Assembly: GCA_002427735.1 (NCBI GenBank)
Contig: DIYP01000005.1
Location: forward strand, 1-64,000
Direction of reading: 5' to 3'
DNA: 64,000 bases
From: Flavobacteriales bacterium UBA6051
GTDB lineage: Bacteria; Bacteroidota; Bacteroidia; Flavobacteriales_D; Crocinitomicaceae
Shown: positions 45,403 to 53,595 of the stretch, in pieces
Layout: each line of letters begins with the position of its first letter
Position numbering within the stretch: the first letter of the stretch is position 1
Notes under the pieces: generated by a model
The model's input: only the letters and a program-made list of their open reading frames with translations
What the model was told of the DNA's origin: nothing
The model's database searches: none
Position numbers and translations under genes: made by a program

Positions 45403-45824
45403 TAGTCTGGTTGAACTTCTTTTAATACACCTTCCTGATCGATTTCCCAGATGTTCTTTTTACCATCACCATTAAAATCAACAACAGCTTCAGCCTTCGC
45501 CTTAAAACCATTTGGAGTTGCCTCCAGAATACTCACCTCATAGTTTGCAGTACCGCCTGCATTCACCAACTTGTGGGGGATATAATTAATTGTTGTAAGA
45601 TCCGATGCGTACTTGGAGTATTGCAAAAAGTAGGCGTACTGAAGATTGTGCACCATCTTTAACTCCTGCTGTGCCTCCAGACTTTTAGTGCGTGATGCAA
45701 CACCTGCTTGATTCGGCACTACCAGCATAATCAAGATCCCCATAATAGCAAGTACAATAAGAATCTCTGCAAGTGAGAATGCATCTATAAATCCTTTCTG
45801 AGGTCGTTTTTTAAATCGTATCAT
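45402..45824 (-). CDS. Major pseudopilin GspG-like
   Basis: The 140-residue protein has a prepilin leader followed by a hydrophobic helix: cleavage is expected between Ala15 and Phe16 (DAFSLAEILIVLAI), with Glu20 at +5. Most prepilins have Gly at -1, here it is Ala. The C-terminal part contains DFNGDGKKNIWEID (Asp116 to Asp129), an EF-hand-like loop that may bind calcium as the C-terminus of GspG does. Size, the position next to GspF and the single small beta domain fit the major pseudopilin. It shares one base with the peptidase gene and four with GspF. Confidence 0.86.
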   Translation of the reverse strand: MIRFKKRPQKGFIDAFSLAEILIVLAIMGILIMLVVPNQAGVASRTKSLEAQQELKMVHNLQYAYFLQYSKYASDLTTINYIPHKLVNAGGTANYEVSILEATPNGFKAKAEAVVDFNGDGKKNIWEIDQEGVLKEVQPD

Positions 45825-46900
45825 TTAATTACATTACTTAAATTGAACATCGGTAAGTACATGGCTACCATAATTACTCCGACTACCAAACCGATAATCA
45901 CAATGATTGCTGGCTCTATAATCGTTCCGATCAACTTGGTTTTAAATTCTATATCTTCCTGGTATTGCTTCGACAGACGAGCGAAGGTTTTATCCAATTG
46001 GTTTGTTTCCTCTGCGATTTTAGTCAGCGAAACCAATCGCTGGTCGAATATGGCGTATTTAGACAGTCCACTGTGAAAAGAACCTCCTTTTACAATATCA
46101 CCTTTGATGTTTGATAAAGCCGATTCAACGGGGTAAAACCCGATCATTTCTTCAACCAACGAAAGTGAAGAAACCAATGGTGTTTTAGACGCTAGTAATA
46201 AGGACAAACTCTGACAAGTTCTGGCTAAATAAATCTTGCGCATCAAGGCTCCAAAGACTGGCATTCGTAGCACTACTTTAGAGGTAATATTTCGAAACCA
46301 TTCTTCCTTTCGTTGAGAGTATCCATACACTACTATCGCAAGGATTACAAGCGAAAAATACAGCAAGAATGTTGAGAAGTGCTTTGATATTCCAATGATT
46401 TTCTGGGTGAGCATGGGAAGTTCCTGACCGAATTGTTTAAAGACATCCTCAAACATTGGCACGACGCTATTCAGCATGAAGTAGAGTACTCCGATAGTAA
46501 TAAGAATAACAAATGAAGGGTATGTAAATACGCTGATAAGTTGACGACGCAGCTTTACCTTGTTTGTAAAGTATTCGGAAAGGTGTTCAAGGATAATCTG
46601 AAGTCGACCAGTTTCTTCACCAATACGAATACTCTGGTATTCATACGCTGTGAAATGTCCTGATTTCTGTAGGGATTCCGAAAGAGAATTTCCTCCTACC
46701 AGATCCTCTCGAATCTGCTCTAATATGGCCAGCACTTTTTTGTTCGACTGTTCTTCAATGAGTATAGAAAGCGTGCGTTGAATATCGATTCCACTATCCA
46801 GAAGGTTACTGAATTCCTTATAGAATTCCTCCTTCGCTTTATCAGAAAACTTCTTCCCTAGCGAAACTTCTTTTTGCCATATGTTTTGCTTCTCACTCAC
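45821..46900 (-). CDS. gspF: Inner-membrane platform protein GspF
   Basis: The 359-residue protein has two GspF domains (residues ~25-150 and ~215-355), each beginning with helices carrying FYKEFSNLLDSGIDIQRTLSIL and YLARTCQSLSLLLASKTPLVSSL. It has three membrane helices (LISVFTYPSFVILITIGVLYFMLNSVV, FLLYFSLVILAIVVYGYS and IIEPAIIVIIGLVVGVIMVAMYLPMF), the usual set. It builds the assembly platform with GspL/M and GspE. It overlaps neighbours by four bases at both ends. Confidence 0.93.
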   Translation of the reverse strand: MSEKQNIWQKEVSLGKKFSDKAKEEFYKEFSNLLDSGIDIQRTLSILIEEQSNKKVLAILEQIREDLVGGNSLSESLQKSGHFTAYEYQSIRIGEETGRLQIILEHLSEYFTNKVKLRRQLISVFTYPSFVILITIGVLYFMLNSVVPMFEDVFKQFGQELPMLTQKIIGISKHFSTFLLYFSLVILAIVVYGYSQRKEEWFRNITSKVVLRMPVFGALMRKIYLARTCQSLSLLLASKTPLVSSLSLVEEMIGFYPVESALSNIKGDIVKGGSFHSGLSKYAIFDQRLVSLTKIAEETNQLDKTFARLSKQYQEDIEFKTKLIGTIIEPAIIVIIGLVVGVIMVAMYLPMFNLSNVIK

Positions 46901-47376
46901 TGTAATCGGTCAAAAAATGCGTTTACTTTGCCATCGATGGCCGTTTGATAATGGTAGCTCAAGTCCATTGGAACTTCTTTCCATGGAAAAAGCATGTGGA
47001 ATACTACTTCTTCATTCTTCTCTTCCTGATAAATGCGTTCCGCTTCAACTTCGAGATTGAACCAATCAGCATTGGAACGGCGGTGCAATTGATCGTCAAT
47101 TATCTTATAAGCTGCTTCCTTCCCATCCTCAAACATCGTTAGCTCACCGTTTCCAAAATTGATAGAGTCCGCATGGTAGAAATCACTCCAAATTACCGAC
47201 CTCACAGAACGCCAATGATTTAATTCTGCATGCACGTCTGTAGAAACCTTCAGTTGCTCATTAAAGCGATTTACAGAATTGGAAATAATGGCGATGAGTA
47301 CGCTCATAATAGCGAGCACTACCGTTACTTCAAACAGCGTGAAAGCCTTAATGATATGTTTGTTCGTACTATTCAA
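46897..47376 (-). CDS. Minor pseudopilin, GspH/J-like
   Basis: The 159-residue protein has a prepilin leader with cleavage expected at Ala11/Phe12 (KAFTLFEVTVVLAIMS), Glu16 at +5. The rest is a beta-rich domain with W-containing strands (LNHWRSVRSVIW, LHRRSNADWFNLEVEAERIY). As in the GspG-like and GspI-like proteins, -1 is Ala. The stop overlaps GspF by four bases and the start overlaps the GspI-like gene by eight. The letter assignment within the minor set is uncertain. Confidence 0.8.
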   Translation of the reverse strand: MNSTNKHIIKAFTLFEVTVVLAIMSVLIAIISNSVNRFNEQLKVSTDVHAELNHWRSVRSVIWSDFYHADSINFGNGELTMFEDGKEAAYKIIDDQLHRRSNADWFNLEVEAERIYQEEKNEEVVFHMLFPWKEVPMDLSYHYQTAIDGKVNAFFDRLQ

Positions 47377-47692
47377 TTTTCAATTGATGTTGCTGCCAAA
47401 TTTGCTTCTCATTGAGTGCGGAACATGTAATAATCTGTAATGAATCGTTTAATTCATCCTGTTCAATAATAACTTCAACTCCCTCGATATCAAACTCCTG
47501 CTGTCCATTGTGCAGCTGTTCCCACAGTGCTGATTGGATTTCCGTTTGAAGGCGTACTTCCTCATAGCTAGTCGTTACCATGGTTGATCGAATAAAAATC
47601 AATGATACGACACCAAAACATAAGGCTATAACCGAAACTGCTATAACAACCTCAGCTAAACTTGAAGCTTGTATTTTTCTTCTTAAAAGCAT
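47369..47692 (-). CDS. Minor pseudopilin, GspI-like
   Basis: The 107-residue protein has a very short leader, cleavage expected at Ala9/Ser10 (QASSLAEVVIAVSVIA) with Glu14 at +5, then a hydrophobic helix and a small acidic domain (DIEGVEVIIEQDELNDSLQ). It overlaps the GspH/J-like gene by eight bases and the GspK-like gene by ten. Its small size and location among the pseudopilins support a GspI-type tip component. Confidence 0.78.
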   Translation of the reverse strand: MLLRRKIQASSLAEVVIAVSVIALCFGVVSLIFIRSTMVTTSYEEVRLQTEIQSALWEQLHNGQQEFDIEGVEVIIEQDELNDSLQIITCSALNEKQIWQQHQLKIE

Positions 47693-48927
47693 GTTAATAG
47701 CATTGGTTGATCACTCAATTCCTCGTCCTTTAGCCAGTTCGGCATCACAAACTCATCTGGAAGTTGTTTTGATGAAATCGTTGCATCGCACAAATAACCA
47801 CTGTACTGTCCTCCCCCTATTTTAAGCGCTAGTTTATCGGTGTAAAGACTTCCAATGATTTTGCCTCTTAGTTCCGTTTCTCCTTGATTATAGACAAGCC
47901 CTCCTACAACGGCTTGATTGATTTTTAGATATACCGGATTTCTAAAATCCCGTCTCTCAGAAGTCAATAAAATGCCTCCAAGGATGTGGGCATTCTTATC
48001 TATCAAAACCTGACTTCGAACACCGCTTAAATCTCTTTTTCTTTCTGTTAGAATAAGAGCGGAAGGATACGCTAACCAAACATCTTCTTCACAACTGATT
48101 TGACGCTCAGCTATCGCCTGGACACACCCTCTAAACCCTTTCTCAAATCGAATAACCGGAGCCATCAATATCACATGATTCAAAGCTGCCGTTGCCGACA
48201 CATAGATAGAATCAAATGAATGCAACACAATGTTTCCTTCAATTGAATGATCAATATGCAAAGGGTCTACAGTGGTCAAAACCCTTGTTTGTTCTGTAAA
48301 TTTGAACGACGTATCATTCGTGAAGGGCTCAATTTTCTCAGAAAATGCCAATACATCTTCCAATGATAAACTTGCAATGTTTAAGTTAAGTTCGGGTAAA
48401 TGCCGATCACTTTCTTTCAACGTTCCATGTAAAAGTCGTGTCCCCTCGAAATGTTTACCAGCAATATGTCCACGCTCAAATCCGCGTTTTGAAAGGTATG
48501 CGTTTCCTTCAATGAGTGTTTTACCACAAAGTTTGACAACTTGTTTTCGATTAGGCATGTACAATGCTGGCAACTTGCGCTCCATTTGAAAAGCAACCAA
48601 AGCAGATTTTTCAACAGATCTATTTCCATGATGAGTAGTGGATACTACAGCGCGAAAAGCTCCCCAATTTTTAACCACTATAACACTTGTATCCCCAGAT
48701 GGGTGTAGGATGTGCTTTTCACCTACATGTTGCATGGAAGCCCCAAAACGCAACCCGAAATAATTATTGAAGAGCATGTGTTCACTCAGCTCATAGTTCA
48801 TTTCGAGACGCTTATTAGCACTAGAAATAAAGAGCACTCCAGAGCAAATCAGTCCAATCAACAAAAGAAAGGAAATTGCATACCCCATAGCGGAAGATTG
48901 AATATGTCCCCTGTTATCCAATCTCAT
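47683..48927 (-). CDS. GspK-like or PilX-like large pseudopilin-type protein
   Basis: The 414-residue protein has a leader-like start RGHIQSSAMGYAISF and a hydrophobic helix (~16-35, ISFLLLIGLICSGVLF). The +5 position does not hold Glu, which is also true of GspK, the pseudopilin at the tip. A long mostly beta-stranded domain follows (~90-400), with recurring VxLxxxxxI strands (NIVLHSFDSIYVSATAALNH, VHILGGILLTSE, GGLVYNQGETELRGKIIGSLY), a beta-helix-like pattern that is unusual for GspK. It overlaps its neighbours by four to ten bases. It may be a tip protein specialised for its substrate. Confidence 0.7.
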   Translation of the reverse strand: MRLDNRGHIQSSAMGYAISFLLLIGLICSGVLFISSANKRLEMNYELSEHMLFNNYFGLRFGASMQHVGEKHILHPSGDTSVIVVKNWGAFRAVVSTTHHGNRSVEKSALVAFQMERKLPALYMPNRKQVVKLCGKTLIEGNAYLSKRGFERGHIAGKHFEGTRLLHGTLKESDRHLPELNLNIASLSLEDVLAFSEKIEPFTNDTSFKFTEQTRVLTTVDPLHIDHSIEGNIVLHSFDSIYVSATAALNHVILMAPVIRFEKGFRGCVQAIAERQISCEEDVWLAYPSALILTERKRDLSGVRSQVLIDKNAHILGGILLTSERRDFRNPVYLKINQAVVGGLVYNQGETELRGKIIGSLYTDKLALKIGGGQYSGYLCDATISSKQLPDEFVMPNWLKDEELSDQPMLLTCF

Positions 48928-49781
48928 TGCTTCTCAGGATCAGTATTTTCTTTTGCCTTTTTCTTCTTGCGTTCCGACTTTTCCTTATCGGATTTCTCCC
49001 TTGCCTTTTTCTCACGTTTTTCCTTTGGCTCTTTCTCCGACTTCTCTTTCCTGGAAAAAATTCGCTTGAAAAAAGGTGTTTTCTCTTCTGGTTCGGCCTT
49101 CTCTTCTTTCTTCTCCTTATTCTTCTCTTCCTTAACCAGCTCTTCACCGTATTTGTATCGCTTGAGATCAGTCAATTTGCCATCTTCATACGATCGCACG
49201 TCACCGTGTAACTTGCCATTTTTATAATCTTCTCTAGCGCTGACCTTACCTTGCTCATCAAAAAGAGTAATTCGTTCCTTATTTCCTTTTGTTTGAATCA
49301 AACTATCGGCAACTCGGCGTTCACTACTCCAACGTTTGAGTGTAATTGTTTCCACAACCTGACCACTTTCATCATACATATTTTGATCACCACGCATGAC
49401 ACCATTCTTCCAAGATTCAGAGCGTCGTAAGGTCCCATCCTCTCTCCAATAAAGCCACTCTCCTGATTTTAACCCTTTCGAAAAACGACCGCGCTGAGCC
49501 AGTTGCTTACTTTCATAAAAGCCCTCAAATACGCCGTGCAAAAGAACACCCGAAGAAGCTCCTTGAGTTGAAAGTACATGTTGAGCCTTATACCAATGAT
49601 AGAATTTGTTCTTACGATAAAACCAAACACCATGCTTGTCATCGTCCAAAATCTTGAATTGAAATTGCTGATTATCCTGCTTCAGCGATCGATTTAGATA
49701 GAAGTCCTTTAGTTCTTTTTGCGCGTTCACATTAGCGCATAGAAAGCTAAGGACAAGAAGTAAAGCTACACCTCCTCTCAT
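48924..49781 (-). CDS. Secreted MORN-repeat/YwqK-like protein with Lys/Glu-rich tail, first gene of the secretion operon
   Basis: The 285-residue product has a signal peptide (residues 1-20, LLLVLSFLCANVNAQ). Residues ~75-215 hold MORN-like units of the kind annotated as YwqK-family: GVLLHGVFEGFYESKQLAQRG, LKSGEWLYWREDGTLRR, GVMRGDQNMYDESGQVV, SAREDYKNGKLHGDVRSYEDG. The last ~70 residues are almost only Lys, Glu, Arg and Ser, a very charged linear tail. It overlaps the GspK-like gene by four bases and follows the box-type promoter. It could be an accessory or substrate of the secretion machine; the family function is not established. Confidence 0.78.
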   Translation of the reverse strand: MRGGVALLLVLSFLCANVNAQKELKDFYLNRSLKQDNQQFQFKILDDDKHGVWFYRKNKFYHWYKAQHVLSTQGASSGVLLHGVFEGFYESKQLAQRGRFSKGLKSGEWLYWREDGTLRRSESWKNGVMRGDQNMYDESGQVVETITLKRWSSERRVADSLIQTKGNKERITLFDEQGKVSAREDYKNGKLHGDVRSYEDGKLTDLKRYKYGEELVKEEKNKEKKEEKAEPEEKTPFFKRIFSRKEKSEKEPKEKREKKAREKSDKEKSERKKKKAKENTDPEKQ

Positions 49782-50331
49782 AGTTAACTTTGGTTTTTAA
49801 AATTGAATGCGCTGCCAAACCTATCGCAGCCACATTCTTCTACGGATCACCTTTACAGGCTTGAGCTGATACAAAAAAAGTAATTCTGATCGAGGTAAAC
49901 AATACGGGTTTTTACGTGGTTTTTTGCGTATTTATACCTGATTTGACCGTAAAAATGCTTTATGCCAATTTTTAAACGTAAACAGGGAGCAATCTAACTA
50001 TCTGAATTATAGATTCTTAACGTGTTATTACGTATCTCAAGAACTTAGAACTGAATCATGACAGAATGCTGATAGAATATGCGAAAACACCTAAAAGCAT
50101 TCTCATCCCCTTTGTATACGTGCTAAATAGCAGTTTTTCAGCCGTTAGAATCTGTTTGACTTGGGGAAAATATGATATAAGCATAAAGTGCTCAACTTTG
50201 GCTTAACACAAGCTGAACGAAAAGATCATGATCGAAAAAACGAAATAATTGTGCTAAGCGGTTCATATACCACGTGACTTGCATTTCTATGAATAAAAGA
50301 TTGACTAAATTGCTTCTCTCAATTAAGAATT
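49782..50331. other. Long intergenic region between secretion operon and oligopeptidase B-like gene
   Basis: This 550-base AT-rich stretch has no credible gene. The left part (49816-50034) holds the box-type promoter elements described separately. From 50040 to 50331 I see no box, hairpin or RNA gene; a weak -7-like TAAATTGC (50306-50313) is the only promoter candidate for the gene at 50332, and is not convincing. Confidence 0.6.
49872..49941 (-). promoter_or_regulatory. Predicted box-type promoter of the type II secretion-like operon
   Basis: Box 1 is ACGGGTTTTTACGT (49904-49917), identical to the copies at 34972 and 36557. Box 2 (49928-49941) reads TCAGGTATAAATAC on the minus strand. A T-rich -7-like element TACTTTTTTTG (minus strand, 49882-49872) begins 35 bases from box 1. 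A further box-like ACGTGTTATTACGT (50020-50033) is followed on the minus strand at 37 bases by TAGATTGC (49996-49989). An isolated exact TAGGTTTG (minus, 49823-49816) lies closer to the gene without a box. Confidence 0.55.
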
Positions 50332-52485
50332 ATGAAAATTAAACTAACGCTCACCGCACTCCTATGCTCAGGACTTGCAATCGCTCAGAATAATATGAAA
50401 GAAACTCCCCAAGCAAAAAAAATTGAAAAGAAGCTTACTGTGCACGGCGACACCCGCGTAGATAATTACTTCTGGATGCGCCTCTCCGATGAGCAAAAGG
50501 AAGCAAAAAATCCAGATGATCAAACACAGGATGTGCTTGACTACCTAAATGCAGAGAATGACTATCTCGACGTCCAACTGAAGCACACTGAAGCATTTCA
50601 AGAAAACCTTTTCAACGAAATGGTTGGGCGCATTAAACAGGATGATGCTTCTGTGCCATACATGAAGAACGGCTACATGTACTACGTACGTTATGAAAAG
50701 GGAGCAGACTATGCATTTTATTGTCGTAAAAAAGGCGGAGATAGTGGTAAAGAAGAAATTATGCTAAACGGCCCTAAAATGGCAGAAGGTACTTCCTACT
50801 TCGCAATCAGCGGTCGTAGTGTCAGTCCTGACAACAAACTGATTGCCTATGGTGTTGATCTGGTTTCTCGACGTGAATACACAATACATGTGAAGAATCT
50901 GGAGACAGGAGAATTATTGAAAGATAAAATTACCAACACCGAAGGAGGAGCAGTATGGGCAAATGATAATAAGACCTTTTTTTACGTTAAAAAAGACCCT
51001 GTAACATTGCGTTCTTTTCAAATTTATAAGCATGTATTAGGGACTGATCAAAAAGAGGATAAACTGGTTTTTGAAGAAAAAGATGAAACGTTCGGATGCT
51101 TCGTCTATAAGACCAAATCCAATGATTATATCATGATCGGCTCTTATCAAACTCTTTCAAGTGAATACCGATTCCTGGATGCGAATGATCCAAATGGAAA
51201 ATGGAAGGTAATTCAACCAAGAGAACGCAATCATGAATATTCAGTAAGTCATTATGGCGACCATTTTTACATTGTAACAAATGACGGAAATGCGCAGAAT
51301 TTTAAACTAATGCGTACTCCTGTATCAAAAACAGAAAAGGAGAACTGGACAGAAGTCGTGGCTCACCGAAAAGACGTATTGCTGGAGGATATCGATATTT
51401 TCAAATCGTATTACGTGCTTTCTGAACGCAAAAATGGTCTCAATATGTTACGTATTATTCCTTGGGGGAGCTCACCCGATCAGGGCTCTTACATTCAATT
51501 CGACGATCCGGCTTATACAGCGTATACAAGCACAAATCTGGAATTCAACACCGACGTATTGCGTTACGGATATACATCTCTTACAACGCCTAATACTATT
51601 TATGACTTTAACATGAAAACGGGTGAACGCGTTATCAAAAAACGATCAGAAGTACTGGATAAAGATTTTGCTCCCGATAAATATGCTTCTGAACGTATTT
51701 TCGCTACAGCTCGTGATGGAGTCAAGGTGCCGATCTCAATCGTTTACAAAAAAGGAACAAAGCTTGACGGATCCGCGCCGTTACTGCTTTATGCTTACGG
51801 CTCTTATGGTTCAAGTATGGACGCTTATTTTAGTTCGTCTAGATTGAGTTTATTGAATCGTGGTTTCATTTTCGCCATCGCTCATATTCGAGGTGGACAA
51901 GAAATGGGACGTCACTGGTATGAGGACGGAAAACTCTTGAAGAAGAAAAACACATTTTACGATTTTATCGATTGCGGAAAATTCTTAACCGAGAAGAATT
52001 ATACTTCTCCTGAACACCTGTATGCCATGGGAGGCAGTGCCGGTGGTTTATTAATGGGGGCGATCATTAACATGGAACCTAAATTATGGAATGGTGTCAT
52101 TGCCGCTGTTCCTTTCGTCGATGTTGTTTCTACAATGCTAGATGAATCAATTCCCTTGACCACAGGTGAATTCGATGAGTGGGGAAATCCAAAAAATGAA
52201 GAATACTACCATTACATGAAATCTTATTCTCCCTATGACAATGTTCAAAAAATGGATTACCCGAACTTACTTATTACGACCGGTTATTGGGATAGTCAGG
52301 TTCAATATTGGGAACCAGCTAAGTGGATTGCTAAACTTCGGGAGTACAAAACTGACAATAATATGTTATTGATGAAATGTAATATGGATGTTGGACATGG
52401 CGGGGCTTCCGGCCGATTCGAGAGACTAAAAGAAGTAGCATTGGAGTATGCATTTTTGTTAAATCTTGAAGGAATTTCAGAATAA
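50332..52485 (+). CDS. Prolyl oligopeptidase family protease, oligopeptidase B-like (S9A)
   Basis: The 717-residue product begins with a signal-like segment (residues 1-18, LTLTALLCSGLAIAQ). A seven-bladed propeller (~60-430) and an alpha/beta hydrolase domain (~450-715) follow. The catalytic triad is Ser569 in GGSAGG, Asp654 in GYWDSQVQY and His689 in DVGHGG. RGGQEMGRHWYEDGK and LYAMGGSAGGLL are characteristic of oligopeptidase B, which cuts after Arg or Lys in short peptides. The signal suggests a periplasmic location. It is monocistronic, and no box-type promoter is present. Confidence 0.93.
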   Translation: MKIKLTLTALLCSGLAIAQNNMKETPQAKKIEKKLTVHGDTRVDNYFWMRLSDEQKEAKNPDDQTQDVLDYLNAENDYLDVQLKHTEAFQENLFNEMVGRIKQDDASVPYMKNGYMYYVRYEKGADYAFYCRKKGGDSGKEEIMLNGPKMAEGTSYFAISGRSVSPDNKLIAYGVDLVSRREYTIHVKNLETGELLKDKITNTEGGAVWANDNKTFFYVKKDPVTLRSFQIYKHVLGTDQKEDKLVFEEKDETFGCFVYKTKSNDYIMIGSYQTLSSEYRFLDANDPNGKWKVIQPRERNHEYSVSHYGDHFYIVTNDGNAQNFKLMRTPVSKTEKENWTEVVAHRKDVLLEDIDIFKSYYVLSERKNGLNMLRIIPWGSSPDQGSYIQFDDPAYTAYTSTNLEFNTDVLRYGYTSLTTPNTIYDFNMKTGERVIKKRSEVLDKDFAPDKYASERIFATARDGVKVPISIVYKKGTKLDGSAPLLLYAYGSYGSSMDAYFSSSRLSLLNRGFIFAIAHIRGGQEMGRHWYEDGKLLKKKNTFYDFIDCGKFLTEKNYTSPEHLYAMGGSAGGLLMGAIINMEPKLWNGVIAAVPFVDVVSTMLDESIPLTTGEFDEWGNPKNEEYYHYMKSYSPYDNVQKMDYPNLLITTGYWDSQVQYWEPAKWIAKLREYKTDNNMLLMKCNMDVGHGGASGRFERLKEVALEYAFLLNLEGISE

Positions 52486-52542
52486 GATTAAACCTTTACT
52501 CAATTCATCAGTCTAAAGAACGTTCTTATAAAAACAATTACC

Positions 52543-53544
52543 ATGAAGAAGAGTTTAATTATCGCCCAAAGCCTGTGCCTATCACTGTTTTCGTTCGCAG
52601 CAGATGACCAACCTCAGAACGCTGGTGAAAACCTTGATTTAAATGCCGTTCTCAATTTGTTTGAAAAATCGAAATCTGTAGAGGATTTTGAAAATCAATT
52701 AAATTCTGAAAAAAATGACGTAAACAACCTTGATCTTAACGAGGATGGGTTTGTAGATTACATTCGTGTAATTGATTATGCTGACGGAAACACTCATTCA
52801 CTTACGCTTCAAGTTCCTTATAGCGATCAGGAAGCTCAAGACGTTGCAGTTATCCTAATCGAGGAAGAAGGTGATGAAAGTTCAATCCAAATTGTTGGAG
52901 ATGAAGACCTTTATGGAAAAGATGTTATTGTTGAGCCAGGAGACGAAAAAAACAATACGGTTGTTAATGTATACAATTGGACACCCGTACGACACATTTA
53001 TGGACCTCGTTACGTAGTATGGGTTTCTCCATGGAGATTTGGTCGTTATCCAACCTGGTATAGACCATGGAAACCTCGTCCATGGAGCGTTTTTCATGCA
53101 AGAGTTAGACGTTATCATATTCCTTGTCGTCGTGTAAGTTTCTACCGTTGTGGAAGAGCGCGTACATTCTATCATAGACATCGTGTCTTTTCGCATACTT
53201 ACCATAAAAATCATGGCCATGGTCATGCACACGGAAAGAGTGCATCGAACAATCCAGGAGCTGGAAATGCAAAAGTGACATCACCGAATGTAAATAAGGC
53301 CAAAAAGACAACCAGAACGAATCCTGCTCCGGCCAGACAAGGCAATACGGTTCGAAGACCTTCAACCAACACGCGTAGCACTGCTCCAAGAAGCAATAGA
53401 ACGCAGCAAGGAAATACAGTAAACCGTTCTGCAGGAAAACCAACAAAACGCCCAGGTGGCACAAAAAAAACTGGAACGGTTAACCGAAATTCTGGAAATA
53501 CTGTGAAAAAAACGGGCGGAGCTGGACGAGGAGGAAGACGTTAA
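52543..53544 (+). CDS. Exported protein with acidic EF-hand-like front and highly basic Arg/Thr/Asn-rich tail
   Basis: The 333-residue product has a signal peptide (residues 1-19, LSLFSFAA). Residues ~25-140 are acidic and contain DLNEDGFVDYIRV, an EF-hand-like calcium loop. Residues ~150-220 are W/R/Y/H-rich (WVSPWRFGRYPTWYRPWKPRPW, HRHRVF, HGHGHAHG). The last ~100 residues are basic and repetitive, with GNTVRRP, GNTVNRS and GNTVKK motifs. The strong charge split suggests self-association or binding to nucleic acid or polysaccharide. Similar proteins occur in Bacteroidota without known role. I recognise no named family. Confidence 0.78.
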   Translation: MKKSLIIAQSLCLSLFSFAADDQPQNAGENLDLNAVLNLFEKSKSVEDFENQLNSEKNDVNNLDLNEDGFVDYIRVIDYADGNTHSLTLQVPYSDQEAQDVAVILIEEEGDESSIQIVGDEDLYGKDVIVEPGDEKNNTVVNVYNWTPVRHIYGPRYVVWVSPWRFGRYPTWYRPWKPRPWSVFHARVRRYHIPCRRVSFYRCGRARTFYHRHRVFSHTYHKNHGHGHAHGKSASNNPGAGNAKVTSPNVNKAKKTTRTNPAPARQGNTVRRPSTNTRSTAPRSNRTQQGNTVNRSAGKPTKRPGGTKKTGTVNRNSGNTVKKTGGAGRGGRR

Positions 53545-53595
53545 TTTTCTCAGGCGTGCTATTTCGTTGAAATTTCCGTTTCTTTGCAGCTCGAA

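Noticed and set aside
48712..49227. 171-residue plus-strand reading frame
   Set aside because: It is antisense to the Lys/Glu-rich tail of the MORN-like gene and to the GspK-like gene; its Ser/Phe-rich composition is the complement of those codons.
38467..49781. Type IV pilus or competence system
   Set aside because: There is no PilT-like retraction ATPase, no DNA-uptake gene such as comEC nearby, and a GspL-like fusion and GspC-like part are present; a tree would settle it.
50977..50990. TTTTTTTACGTTAA stretch resembling half of the box
   Set aside because: It is inside the oligopeptidase B-like gene and only one half matches.
53105..53464. 119-residue minus-strand reading frame
   Set aside because: It is a shadow of the repetitive basic tail of the exported protein at 52543-53544.
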